Shown one piece after another: positions 1 through 7,899 of a DNA stretch of 64,000 bases; position 1 is the stretch's first letter, and each line of letters opens with the position of its first letter. The DNA comes from Chitinophagaceae bacterium. Lineage in GTDB: Bacteria > Bacteroidota > Bacteroidia > Chitinophagales > UBA10324. Under the pieces are notes generated by a model. That model searched no databases. It was given only the letters and a program-made list of their open reading frames with translations, and was not told the DNA's origin. Location: the NCBI GenBank assembly GCA_947474435.1, contig CANJII010000003.1:1-64000 (forward strand). Reading direction: 5' to 3'. The position numbers and the translations under genes were made by a program.

Positions 1-357
1 ATCAGCAATGGTAATTGGGAAACTGCAACCCAGTGAATCATAGAACATGTAGTAAAGATTCAGGTAGCCGGTGAATGGAAGCACGAGCGGAGCCATCACC
101 ACCATTTCGTGCAGCTGTGGTCCGCCGCCGATGCCGAAGTAGGTCACATTTTCTTTTGCAATGGTATCCATGTTTGAATCAAACAATATAAATCCGGGAT
201 AACCAAACAGTTCGGTTGTTGTATTCGATGCGTTGAGTGAAATGGTATCGTTGCCGAGTGTGCAGCAATCAATAACCAGCGAATCGCACTGCGGAAGATT
301 TTGTGCATGAATAAAAAACGGAACAGAAAAAAAGAAAGCGAGAAAATATTTTTTCAT
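1..357 (-). CDS. Secreted protein of unknown function, 5' part only
   Basis: The reading frame is open from an ATG at 357 to the window edge (119 codons) and its 3' end lies outside. The product starts MKKYFLAFFFSVPFFIHAQ, a clear Sec signal peptide with cleavage likely after HA. It continues with a Cys-rich stretch (PQCDSLVIDCC) and beta-rich sequence. This layout resembles Bacteroidota secreted proteins that end in a T9SS sorting domain, but that end is not visible, so this is inference. I do not recognise the family. It is divergent from the restriction-modification cassette beginning at 508. Confidence 0.75.
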   Translation of the reverse strand, partial: MKKYFLAFFFSVPFFIHAQNLPQCDSLVIDCCTLGNDTISLNASNTTTELFGYPGFILFDSNMDTIAKENVTYFGIGGGPQLHEMVVMAPLVLPFTGYLNLYYMFYDSLGCSFPITIAD

Positions 358-507
358 GGGGATGAATTTTTATGAAGATGCAAGTTATATAAAACCTGCT
401 TTCTGTTTTTCATTTCTGAATTTCAATCTGCTTAGTTCATCTTTAGATTTTGTATTGATACTTGTACTTACTTAGTACTTGTATTGACTAAATACCTTTT
501 TTAAAGC

Positions 508-915
508 ATGGATGTCCACAGCAAAAAAGTAAGGAGCTATAATATGTCGCGGGTGAAAAGTAAAAACACCAAGCCCGAAATGCTGGTGCGGAAATTTCTT
601 TTTGCGCATGGATACCGTTACACTTTGCACGATAAAAAATTACCCGGCAAGCCCGACATTGTTTTACCGAAGTACCGCACTGTAATATTTGTGCATGGCT
701 GCTTCTGGCACGGACATAAAAACTGCAAGTACTTTACAATACCCAAAACACGCACGGCGTGGTGGAAGAATAAAATTGAACACAACAGTGCAAATGATAA
801 GAAGAATATAAAATTATTGAAGAAAGATAACTGGAAGGTGATTGAAATATGGGAGTGTAAATTGAAAGCACAAAAGCAGCAAACAACTTTATTGAAACTT
901 CTGAAAAGTCTGTAA
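508..915 (+). CDS. vsr: Very short patch repair endonuclease (Vsr)
   Basis: This 135-residue protein is of normal Vsr length. Vsr nicks DNA 5' of the T in T:G mismatches that arise when 5-methylcytosine deaminates at sites methylated by a partner methyltransferase. Asp50 (in PGKPDIVL), His63 and His68 (in FVHGCFWHGH) match the metal and catalytic residues Asp51, His64 and His69 of the E. coli enzyme. The C-terminal IWECKLK is also typical. It is the first gene of a cassette with a C5-methyltransferase and an endonuclease, which makes the repair role coherent: it would protect the genome from mutation at its own methylated sites. The AT-rich spacer before it suggests acquisition together with the cassette. 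Confidence 0.93.
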   Translation: MDVHSKKVRSYNMSRVKSKNTKPEMLVRKFLFAHGYRYTLHDKKLPGKPDIVLPKYRTVIFVHGCFWHGHKNCKYFTIPKTRTAWWKNKIEHNSANDKKNIKLLKKDNWKVIEIWECKLKAQKQQTTLLKLLKSL

Positions 916-949
916 GACTTAATTAAAGTTTTAAACAAAATCGAAAGTT

Positions 950-975
950 CACTTATAGCCGATTGACTCATAGTC
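950..975 (+). promoter_or_regulatory. C-box-like operator of the controller gene
   Basis: Two similar 11-mers lie just upstream of the controller gene: CACTTATAGCC (950-960) and GACTCATAGTC (965-975). The second matches the GACT-N3-AGTC pattern known for controller-protein boxes of type II restriction systems; the first is degenerate. A wider inverted repeat (CGAAAGT at 942-948, ACTTTCG at 987-993) brackets both. The inferred role is binding of the 79-residue controller to its own promoter, to time endonuclease expression. Confidence 0.6.
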
Positions 976-996
976 CAGTCGAAAATACTTTCGGGC

Positions 997-1236
997 ATGA
1001 ACATTAAGGAAAGAATTGGCGCCCGAATAAAAGAGTTGCGCCTCCAACTTGAACTCACTCAGGAAGCATTAGCATTTAAAGCAGAGGTTGACAAAACTTA
1101 TTTTAATGAAGTTGAAAATGCAAAGCGAAACATCGCTGTTATCAATCTTGAAAAAATAATTCTTGCTCTTGATGTGAGTGTGCAGGATTTTTTTGATTCT
1201 GAATTATTCACTTCTAAAAAACGAGGCAAGAAATGA
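997..1236 (+). CDS. Restriction-modification controller protein (XRE-type HTH)
   Basis: This small 79-residue protein consists almost entirely of an XRE/Cro helix-turn-helix domain (about residues 5-65; ARIKELRLQLELTQEALA then FNEVENAKRNIAVINLEKI). The size and fold are those of controller (C) proteins, which autoregulate and then activate the endonuclease gene after entry into a new host. Its stop overlaps the methyltransferase start in an ATGA junction, and GACTnnnAGTC-like boxes lie directly upstream. Together these favour a C protein over an unrelated XRE regulator. The family is certain; the exact regulatory circuit is inferred. Confidence 0.85.
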   Translation: MNIKERIGARIKELRLQLELTQEALAFKAEVDKTYFNEVENAKRNIAVINLEKIILALDVSVQDFFDSELFTSKKRGKK

Positions 1237-2498
1237 ACGGAGCAAGTGAATATGAATTATTGAAGACAACAATTATTGAATCTGTTGGAAAAAAATTTCT
1301 CGTTGCTCTTTACGGACCTGATAATTATCGCGCTGCGGTAATTACACATTATGCTTATTCGAGAAATAGGAAATTAAGAAATACTGCAATTCAATATCTC
1401 AATGAAATCCTTAGAGAGAATGATGAATTCGAAATGCCCGATGTAGTTGCAGAGGAAGCAATTCAAACCTATTTCAATTTCGATGATATTCCTTTTCATA
1501 AACCGAAGAAGCCATCATTTACATTCATTGATTTGTTTGCAGGGATTGGCGGTTTCAGAATTGCAATGCAATCTCTCAATGGTGAATGTGTTTTTTCTTC
1601 TGAGTGGGATGAAGAAGCTCAGAAAACATATTACGCAAACTTTGGAGAAATTCCTTTTGGTGATATAACACAACAAAGAACTAAAGACTGGATTCCAAAA
1701 CAATTTGATGTTTTGTGTGCGGGCTTTCCATGTCAGGCATTTTCAATTGCAGGAAAACGAGGTGGGTTTAATGATACAAGAGGAACATTATTTTTTGATG
1801 TTGCTACTATTATTGAAAAGCATAAACCAAAAGCAATTTTTCTTGAAAATGTAAAAGGGCTTGTAAATCATGATGGCGGAAAAACACTCTCAACAATTCT
1901 CAATGTACTCAGAGAAGATTTAAATTATTATGTACCGAAGCCGCAAATTATAAATGCAAAATATTTTGGTGTTCCTCAAAACAGAGAGAGAATTTATATA
2001 GTTGGTTTCCGACAAGACCAAAAAGTAAATGAATTTGAATACCCTGAATCAAAAGATATAACAAAGAAAATTACTGATGTGTTTGAAGACAAGCCGGTGT
2101 CAAGCAAATATTATTTATCAAATCAATATCTTAATACTTTAATAAAGCACAAAGAAAGGCACGCAAGTAAAGGAAATGGTTTTGGCTATGAAATAATTCC
2201 TCATCACGGTGTTGCAAACGCAATTGTTGTCGGTGGAATGGGAAGAGAAAGAAATTTAGTTGAAGACAATCGTCAAAAGGATTTGACGCCTGTTACACAT
2301 ATTAAAGGCACGGTAAATACACAAGGCATAAGAAGATTAACTCCGCTTGAATGGAAAAGGCTACAAGGTTTTCCTGAAGAGTTTAAGATTAATGCAGTTT
2401 CAGATGCATCACTCTATCGGCAGTTTGGAAATTCAGTTGCCGTTCCGGCAATAAAAGCAACAGCAAAAAATTTACTTGAAAAAATAAATCTTATTTAA
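1233..2498 (+). CDS. DNA (cytosine-5-)-methyltransferase
   Basis: This 421-residue C5-methyltransferase transfers a methyl group from SAM to cytosine in DNA. The motifs are in canonical order: motif I IDLFAGIGG (about 99-107), catalytic motif IV GFPCQ (Cys167), motif VI ENV (205-207), motif VIII QNRERIYIVG, a variable target-recognition region, and motifs IX/X near the C-terminus (RLTPLEWKRLQGFPE and YRQFGNSVAVP). An N-terminal extension of about 95 residues precedes motif I and is not part of the core fold. It overlaps the controller gene by 4 nt and ends 1 nt before the endonuclease gene. Because that neighbour looks HpaII-like, the likely target is CCGG (inference). Confidence 0.95.
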   Translation: MNGASEYELLKTTIIESVGKKFLVALYGPDNYRAAVITHYAYSRNRKLRNTAIQYLNEILRENDEFEMPDVVAEEAIQTYFNFDDIPFHKPKKPSFTFIDLFAGIGGFRIAMQSLNGECVFSSEWDEEAQKTYYANFGEIPFGDITQQRTKDWIPKQFDVLCAGFPCQAFSIAGKRGGFNDTRGTLFFDVATIIEKHKPKAIFLENVKGLVNHDGGKTLSTILNVLREDLNYYVPKPQIINAKYFGVPQNRERIYIVGFRQDQKVNEFEYPESKDITKKITDVFEDKPVSSKYYLSNQYLNTLIKHKERHASKGNGFGYEIIPHHGVANAIVVGGMGRERNLVEDNRQKDLTPVTHIKGTVNTQGIRRLTPLEWKRLQGFPEEFKINAVSDASLYRQFGNSVAVPAIKATAKNLLEKINLI

Positions 2499-2499
2499 T

Positions 2500-3591
2500 A
2501 TGCCAACAACTGGAAATAAAGGTGAGTGGAGTGAAATATATGTTTTACTTAGACTTCTATCGGACTTAAAGTTATTTTCTGCTGATGAAAATCTCAACAA
2601 GACAGATTCATTTCTAAATATTATTAGTATTAAAAGAAATGATAATGGAGAATTCAAATATTTTCCTCAAAGAGGAAATGTAAATGTTATTGATGCTTCA
2701 ACAAATGAGACAATCTTTTCAATTTCAACTTCTGAGTTATCTGTTCTTTCAAAAAAAATATTTAACCAAATAAAAGCAGGGCGTGGTTCTTCTTTTTCAA
2801 TGAGTTCCAGTGTTCAAAATGATTTAAAAGATTTATCAATAAATAAACTTAAGGAGTCTTCGAATAGCAAGGGCGATATAAATATTTATTTACACGACCC
2901 GTCTTGTGGAATTAATACAGAGAAAAAATTCAGCATTAAATCTTTTATCGGAAGCTCTCCAACATTATTCAATGCAAACAAGACAACAAATATTATTTAT
3001 GAAATAAAAAATTCAGAAAACACTCCGCTCACTTCGGGTTTAATTTCAAAAATCAATTCAATTGATACTAATCATAAATACATTGATAGAATTAATGCAA
3101 TAATTTCTAATGATTATAAACTGAAATTTTATGGTTACGAGGATGAAACTTTTTTATTAAATCTAGAACTCATTGATAGCAAGCTTCCTGAAATTTTAGC
3201 TTTTGCAGTTCTTGAAAAATATGCAAATAGAATTTCAAAGATTCCGGAAGTAATAGAAAACCTGAATCTCAAAAACCCAATGAAATACAATTTGAATCTT
3301 GGACACAATTTTTATGAATATCGAATTATAAATTTTTTAGTTGAGGTTTCCTTAGGAATGACTTCGGCTGTAGTTTGGAATGGTGTGCATGATGCTACAG
3401 GAGGTATCATTATTGTCAAAGATGATTCTGAAGTTTTATGCTATCATCTTATTGAGTTCAATAAATTCAAGGCTTATCTTAAAAAGGCTGCACGCCTTGA
3501 TAATCCTTCGGGTAGTAGAATGGGATATGGTGTTATCTATAAAGAAAATGAAAAAACATTTATCAAATTGAATTTTCAAGTCAAGGCTTAA
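2500..3591 (+). CDS. HpaII-family type II restriction endonuclease
   Basis: This 363-residue protein has the N-terminus NKGEWSEIYVLLRLL, which I recognise as the signature of the HpaII endonuclease family (C-CGG cutters). SADENLNK shortly after also fits. The start is the ATG two bases after the methyltransferase stop. Restriction enzymes diverge fast and I cannot point to a proven catalytic triad, so the specificity rests on family resemblance and on the upstream methyltransferase and Vsr. The gene is conspicuously AT-rich, rich in Asn/Lys/Ile/Ser codons, and ends at a strong hairpin terminator. These are signs of an imported cassette. Confidence 0.8.
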   Translation: MPTTGNKGEWSEIYVLLRLLSDLKLFSADENLNKTDSFLNIISIKRNDNGEFKYFPQRGNVNVIDASTNETIFSISTSELSVLSKKIFNQIKAGRGSSFSMSSSVQNDLKDLSINKLKESSNSKGDINIYLHDPSCGINTEKKFSIKSFIGSSPTLFNANKTTNIIYEIKNSENTPLTSGLISKINSIDTNHKYIDRINAIISNDYKLKFYGYEDETFLLNLELIDSKLPEILAFAVLEKYANRISKIPEVIENLNLKNPMKYNLNLGHNFYEYRIINFLVEVSLGMTSAVVWNGVHDATGGIIIVKDDSEVLCYHLIEFNKFKAYLKKAARLDNPSGSRMGYGVIYKENEKTFIKLNFQVKA

Positions 3592-3612
3592 AGACGAAGC
3601 AAAAACAAAAAA

Positions 3613-3641
3613 CCCCGAAGAAAAATCTTCAGGGCTTTTTT
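3613..3641. terminator. Bidirectional intrinsic terminator
   Basis: A hairpin of CCCCGAAGA and TCTTCAGGG (one C-A mismatch, AAA(A) loop) is followed by CTTTTTT on the plus strand and preceded by an A-run that gives a T-run on the minus strand. It sits between the convergent endonuclease gene and the gene ending at 3662 and can serve both. Confidence 0.8.
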
Positions 3642-3661
3642 AATTTCCAAAAACTAAACTG

Positions 3662-4624
3662 TTACACCAACTTCAATCTCACTTCAAGTTTAGCATCAAC
3701 TCCTGTTTCCACTTCCTTAATTCCACCCGCAACAATTCTTCCTGCTAAAGTGCAGGTCCATTTATATTTTCCGGGGTCAAACGATACTAATTTTATTTTT
3801 CCTGTTGCATCAATATTCAGAGTGTGTAACACTGGGTCATTTTGTTTTTGATAAGTAAACACTGCTCCCGTTCCTGCTGCCCCTGTTTCATCAAGCACCA
3901 CATTAATATTCAAACTCGAACTTCCCGGAGGAGAAACCATTTTTAAAACTGTATCAAACACAAAAAGATTTAACAAACCTGCATCACCCCTGCATGCTTT
4001 CAATGAGTCATTATGTATGTCACTCAGTTTATCATTCAAAGCATTATTCGCTAAAATCTTCGATTGTGTTCCCACACCTGTTGTAGTGGCAAGTTTAAAT
4101 TCAGCATACTTATCAGTAAATGCTTTCGCATCATTTTTATATTGCGTCGGAAAAGTATCCGGCATATTCTGATTCACACCTGCAACCACATCAGATAATA
4201 CCACCGTATTATTAAGTATAAAATCATTTCCGTTTCCAACCATGGTCTTTGTGAATTCCCAGTTTTTATTAGCCGCTTTCCGGTAATTGGTCATACCCGC
4301 AATTCCGTACTGGCTTTCTCTTTCTGCCTCCGGAAAAATATCAATGTAACCCTTTAAGTCCTGTTGATTATTCAGGCACTTAGTGTTCAGCACTTCCAAC
4401 TGCACGCGCAGTTGTTCCCCTTTACCGCTCCGCACATCATCATCAGGAAGTGCTTGAGCGTCCGCAAGTTCTTGCTCCAGATCAGTAATCATCTGAGCAA
4501 TGTACTTGCCTTTGTACGCTTTGAATTTTGCAAGATTGGTGTCAAGGTTTCCAATCATGGTTTCTGCAACAGAATAAAATTCTGACTGCATGCAATCGTA
4601 ATTTGGGTCTGGAATGTTTGCCAT
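3662..4624 (-). CDS. Hypothetical protein, unknown family
   Basis: This 320-residue protein starts MANIPDPNYD and has no signal peptide or membrane segment. The first two thirds look helical (Glu/Lys/Gln-rich, for example around DLEQELADAQALPDDD). The C-terminal third has beta-sandwich character: INVVLDETGAAGTGAVFTY then a segment ending in alternating KLEVRLKLV. This suggests a helical domain joined to an Ig- or carboxypeptidase-regulatory-like domain. I do not recognise the family. It stands alone and convergent to the restriction cassette, and its upstream region is the long spacer carrying the phased repeat array. The coding call rests on its length and sharp boundaries. Confidence 0.8.
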   Translation of the reverse strand: MANIPDPNYDCMQSEFYSVAETMIGNLDTNLAKFKAYKGKYIAQMITDLEQELADAQALPDDDVRSGKGEQLRVQLEVLNTKCLNNQQDLKGYIDIFPEAERESQYGIAGMTNYRKAANKNWEFTKTMVGNGNDFILNNTVVLSDVVAGVNQNMPDTFPTQYKNDAKAFTDKYAEFKLATTTGVGTQSKILANNALNDKLSDIHNDSLKACRGDAGLLNLFVFDTVLKMVSPPGSSSLNINVVLDETGAAGTGAVFTYQKQNDPVLHTLNIDATGKIKLVSFDPGKYKWTCTLAGRIVAGGIKEVETGVDAKLEVRLKLV

Positions 4625-4797
4625 TTTGTTGATGGTTTTTTTAGTTAAACAATTTTGTTTTCTTTTCGAATTGAATGTTTAACGCGACCCTGTTTTGCTT
4701 TATTGTATATGATTGAAAAAAAACTCTTTATAGGCTGTCAAACGCCCTGTTTCTTTACAAAACACGCATTTCAGCTCAAAAAGGGCATTTCATGGCA

Positions 4798-5023
4798 TGT
4801 ATAATCCATATCCCCACCATGTATAATTGGTATCCCCTCCTTGTATAATTGGCATCCCTACCTTGTATAATTTATCTTGGCTCGTGTATAATCTGCATCC
4901 CCTTATTGCATAATTAATTTCCGTCCGTGTATATGCAGCACCCCTTACTTGCATAACTCGCATCTTCATATTGCATTATCAGTTTCCCATCCGTGTATTA
5001 TTAATCTTGGTGCTTGTATAATT
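4798..5023 (+). repeat. Phased degenerate tandem array, 11 units of 21-22 bp
   Basis: A TGTATAAT-like core (consensus TGYATWAT) recurs with starts at 4798, 4820, 4842, 4864, 4885, 4907, 4928, 4950, 4972, 4994 and 5015, giving spacings of 22,22,22,21,22,21,22,22,22,21. The segments between cores are C-rich (such as ATCCCC) but diverged, so core and spacing are kept better than the spacers. The spacing equals two DNA helical turns, placing all cores on one face. The array ends just before the OmpA-family gene at 5072. A protein-binding array is one reading; an old, decayed minisatellite is the other. The period is not a multiple of three, so it is not coding. Confidence 0.85.
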
Positions 5024-5044
5024 AATTTCAATACTTATTAATAA

Positions 5045-5052
5045 TACCTTTA
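5045..5052 (+). promoter_or_regulatory. Possible -7 element of the OmpA-family gene
   Basis: TACCTTTA matches the Bacteroidota -7 consensus TAnnTTTG at all but the last base. It lies 19 nt before the first ATG of the gene and immediately downstream of the phased array. No good -33 TTTG was found, so the call is weak. Confidence 0.3.
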
Positions 5053-5071
5053 CTACACACAATAAAAATCA

Positions 5072-5914
5072 ATGCTTATGAAAAAGATATTACTGTTTCT
5101 CACCACCATTATTTCCATCTCCGCATCGGTGCTTGCACAGGATACAGAGGGCACCTTCGACCACCCGATGTTTCCGACCCGCATGACCAATTACATCCGC
5201 ACCGAGTACAGCACCAATTTCGATGCAGCAGATTTTTCCACCACAGCAGGCGGCAACGATGTGGTGACCAAGGAAGGCACCAAAACAATGGTGCGCTACG
5301 ATTTCAATACCGAGTCGGGTGCATCGAAACCAAGTGTGCTGCAGATTCTGCGCAACTATGAAGCCGCTGCAAAAAAAGTGGGCGCTGTAACCGTGTTCCT
5401 CAGTGCCGATGAAGGAATCGGTACCTATAAAATTGTAAAAGATGGTTCGGAAGTGTGGGTGAAAATTGAATGCGGCGGCGATGGCGGCAATGATTTTTAT
5501 TACCTCACGGTGCTGGAGGTGGCTCCGATGGTGCAGGAAATAACTTCAACAGATATTTTATCGGCGCTCACCAAGGACGGGCACATGGCATTGTACATCA
5601 ACTTCGAAACCGGCACGGCAGATATAAAAACAGAATCAATGGTCACCATTGATCAGTTGGTGGAAATGCTGAAAGCAAACCCAACACTCAAAATAAGTAT
5701 TGAAGGTCACACCGATAATGTGGGCACAGCAGCAGCGAATCAAACCCTGTCGGAAAACCGCGCGAAGGCTGTGATGAATGCAATTATTGCCGTGGGTATC
5801 AGCGCGACACAGCTGTCAGCAAAAGGATGGGGCGCTACAAAACCCATTGCCGATAATACCACTGACGATGGCAAGGCAAAAAACCGCCGCGTGGAAATAG
5901 TGAAGGTGAACTGA
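5072..5914 (+). CDS. OmpA-family outer membrane/peptidoglycan-associated protein
   Basis: This 280-residue protein has an N-terminal signal peptide (MKKILLFLTTIISISASVLAQ; the Met at residue 3, position 5078, is an equally good start). An N-terminal domain of about 140 residues follows that I do not recognise. The C-terminal OmpA/MotB domain (about 170-279) has the hallmark IEGHTDNVG, LSENRAKAV and KNRRVEIV, which in this family bind the meso-diaminopimelate of peptidoglycan. The likely place is the periplasmic face of the outer membrane. Its codons are more GC-rich than the flanking spacers. The phased repeat array lies directly upstream. Confidence 0.9.
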   Translation: MLMKKILLFLTTIISISASVLAQDTEGTFDHPMFPTRMTNYIRTEYSTNFDAADFSTTAGGNDVVTKEGTKTMVRYDFNTESGASKPSVLQILRNYEAAAKKVGAVTVFLSADEGIGTYKIVKDGSEVWVKIECGGDGGNDFYYLTVLEVAPMVQEITSTDILSALTKDGHMALYINFETGTADIKTESMVTIDQLVEMLKANPTLKISIEGHTDNVGTAAANQTLSENRAKAVMNAIIAVGISATQLSAKGWGATKPIADNTTDDGKAKNRRVEIVKVN

Positions 5915-6048
5915 ATGAGGACTGTTACACTTATGAACAGGATTTCTGCAAATAGACTACCTTTGGAAACGCTATTCAACCGGAACATTCCCAATTATAG
6001 TCACACCAATTTTTCTTTCATCGTTTTCACACTTTAAAAACCAAAGTC

Positions 6049-6297
6049 ATGGCACGCGAATTAAAACGGAACACTTTAAAAGATGGATTTTACATTGAGG
6101 TATGTTCCATGGGCTCGCGCCAGGGTGGAATCAGGATTGCTTCTGAAACATTTGAAGAGATGATGCGGCAACAAGAAAATTATAAAGCCAATAAGTATGT
6201 GATAATATGGGGTGAGCACAAAGAGGGTAAATGGTTGCATGAAAAAAAATTACCTGCCGAACCTACAGCACCCAAGCAGAAGAAGGTGACTGCCTGA
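6049..6297 (+). CDS. Small hypothetical protein
   Basis: This 82-residue protein begins MARELKRNTLKDGFYIEVCS and is hydrophilic and basic, with a Lys/Pro-rich tail (LPAEPTAPKQKKVTA). It has no signal peptide or membrane segment. The ATG follows a clean AT-rich leader. It stands alone between the OmpA-family gene and a long spacer. I do not recognise the family; amino-acid composition and good codon use support real coding. Confidence 0.6.
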   Translation: MARELKRNTLKDGFYIEVCSMGSRQGGIRIASETFEEMMRQQENYKANKYVIIWGEHKEGKWLHEKKLPAEPTAPKQKKVTA

Positions 6298-6957
6298 AAT
6301 TATTTTTTATTAAATAAGGTTGCAGGTTTTACAGTTGCGTATGTTTTGAATTGTTTTAGCATTCAATTCTTTTTTTACTTGATTGCAACCAATTGTTTTC
6401 TGTACAGTATTCGCAGTACTGATCACAAAATTTATTTTTATGCGACTGATGGCGGTTTCGTTTTCAGGAAAGTGCGCTTGCTCTTAGAGATATTTGTTAA
6501 TTATAGAGAAAGAAACAATTCTTGCGGTCTGATACATCGGTTTCTTTTAATGAAATTTATTTCTCTGTCAGTTAAAGGTAAAATTCTTGCTGCATGATAG
6601 TGATATTACCTGCAAAGAAACCTTTCTCCATTCAGTACCAACGGTTTTCATGCCGGGAGTAATGTAAGTGCATGGGTAGAAACCCAATTCAAGGGAGTTC
6701 AACCCTGCTTTCCGATTGGTTGACTCTATTTTACTTAACATAATATCAGGTTTTTTGTTTATAAATATTTTTACGAAATTTATGTAAACTTTCGTAAAAG
6801 CATATGGTAACAATTTGATTATAAATGGACTATATAAATTTTGTAAAAAATTCATTATCAACTATTTGAATGTTGATAACTCCCAAAAACCATTTTCGGA
6901 ACCCAAAAGTAAAGAAACCCGCCCCGAAATCTTAACAACCTAAAAAAGGGGAATAAT
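6298..6957. other. Non-coding spacer of 660 bp
   Basis: No convincing gene is seen. Open frames on both strands give low-complexity or Cys/Phe-rich translations without a sensible start context. The stretch is AT-rich, with poly-T tracts near 6370 and 6750. The one structured element noticed is the inverted repeat at 6769-6799. Confidence 0.55.
6769..6799. promoter_or_regulatory. Perfect 10-bp inverted repeat, possible operator
   Basis: TTTTACGAAA and TTTCGTAAAA are perfect inverted arms separated by 11 nt (TTTATGTAAAC). No T-run follows, so it is not a terminator. It lies about 160 nt upstream of the fibronectin-III-like gene, where it could bind a dimeric regulator or form a cruciform. The role is inferred only. 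Confidence 0.4.
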
Positions 6958-7593
6958 ATGAAGAAGATAATCTTCTTTTTTTTAATGCCGGTTAGCTTAA
7001 AACTGGCAAAGTACACCGATGAGAAACTGATTGTTTTCATCAACAATGTACTCATTTCTATAATAGCCAATGCGGCCATCTTTGTTAACACTCAGGCATT
7101 ACTGCCCGCTATGAAAACGGCGATAAAAAATTTCTCGGATGCCTGTGCAGCAGTAAAAAATGGACCTGCCGGATCGGCTGCCGCCAAGGATGCGCTCCGG
7201 CTGCAGTTGGAAACGCTGATTAACCAAATGGCTGTTTCATGCTGGACAGAATCAGTTAACAGCATTGATACTTTTAAGAAAAGCGGATTCAACACCCGCA
7301 AACCTTTTGAGCACATTCTATCGCTTTTAACACCTGTGAAGTTATTGCTGAAACAATGCAGCTTTCCAAATTCGTTGCAACTTACTTTTAAAGCTGTTGA
7401 ACATGCAGTGTACTACAAAATCCGAGTAATGCTCACCGATGGAACTGTGGTAGCTGAATTGACCACCACTGATTCCCGCAAAACAATTATCACTGATTTG
7501 AAAAGAGGTGAACATTACTTTGTGCAGGTTTCGGCTTGTTCTGCAAAAATTCAGAGCGAGTGGAGTTCAAAAGTAGATGCTATTTGCGCCTAA
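6958..7593 (+). CDS. Fibronectin type III-like domain protein
   Basis: This 211-residue protein has a mostly helical N-terminal region (about 20-110: KTAIKNFSDACAAVKNG, KDALRLQLETLINQMA). The C-terminal fibronectin-III-like beta domain (about 125-211) ends YFVQVSACSAKIQSEWSS, matching the usual end of FN3 domains. Bacteroidota genomes commonly carry one-domain proteins of this layout and length whose role is unknown. The very start (MKKIIFFFLMP) is hydrophobic but is not followed by a normal cleavage site, so secretion is doubtful. A strong terminator lies 90 bp downstream. Confidence 0.8.
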   Translation: MKKIIFFFLMPVSLKLAKYTDEKLIVFINNVLISIIANAAIFVNTQALLPAMKTAIKNFSDACAAVKNGPAGSAAAKDALRLQLETLINQMAVSCWTESVNSIDTFKKSGFNTRKPFEHILSLLTPVKLLLKQCSFPNSLQLTFKAVEHAVYYKIRVMLTDGTVVAELTTTDSRKTIITDLKRGEHYFVQVSACSAKIQSEWSSKVDAICA

Positions 7594-7685
7594 GTAGTTT
7601 CGGGTTTCGAATTTGTAGTTACGCGTTTTGGATTATTGCTCCTAACCCGCAACCCAAAACTAACTAACCCACAAATGAAAAAGAA

Positions 7686-7716
7686 GGTCCTTGCAGCAAT
7701 GCAGGGACTTTTTTTT
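7686..7716 (+). terminator. Intrinsic terminator
   Basis: The arms GTCCTTGC and GCAGGGAC form an 8-bp stem (one G-T pair) with loop AGCAAT, followed by eight T residues. It is well placed to end the transcript of the fibronectin-III-like gene. Confidence 0.9.
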
Positions 7717-7785
7717 GCGGCGTAGAAATTGCCTTAGTGTATCTGGGTTTAATAAGTTAAGTGTAAGTTATTGATTAATGGAAGG

Positions 7786-7815
7786 CCCTCCGTAGAAATA
7801 TGGGGGGTTTTTTTT
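7786..7815 (+). terminator. Second terminator-like hairpin
   Basis: CCCTCC pairs with GGGGGG (one T-G pair) across a loop of about 10 nt and is followed by a run of eight T. Only about 70 bp separate it from the preceding terminator, so it is either a back-up or the end of a short RNA from 7717 onwards. Confidence 0.7.
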
Positions 7816-7899
7816 ATCGAAGAATAACATTTACTTAACGGAAAGTTTAATTGTTAGTAATAGCAGTAGCCGAAGTTTGCAATACAAATACAAATTACC

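Noticed and set aside
618-1058. Open frame of 146 codons on the minus strand under the vsr and controller genes
   Set aside because: It shadows two well-supported genes on the other strand and its translation is Phe/Ser/Cys-rich without a domain.
4798-5023. The 22-bp repeats considered as a CRISPR array
   Set aside because: Units are degenerate, too short, and there are no unique spacers of 30 bp or so; no cas gene is in the window.
6346-6597. 83-codon frame in the long spacer
   Set aside because: The translation is Phe/Tyr/Leu-rich with no good start context and no recognisable domain; it is AT-rich chance reading.
6568-6861. 97-codon minus-strand frame in the same spacer
   Set aside because: It contains the palindrome at 6769-6799, has low-complexity composition and no start context.
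7675-7725. Mini-ORF of 16 codons starting MKKKVLAAMQG
   Set aside because: It consists almost entirely of the terminator hairpin and its T-run, so coding is unlikely.
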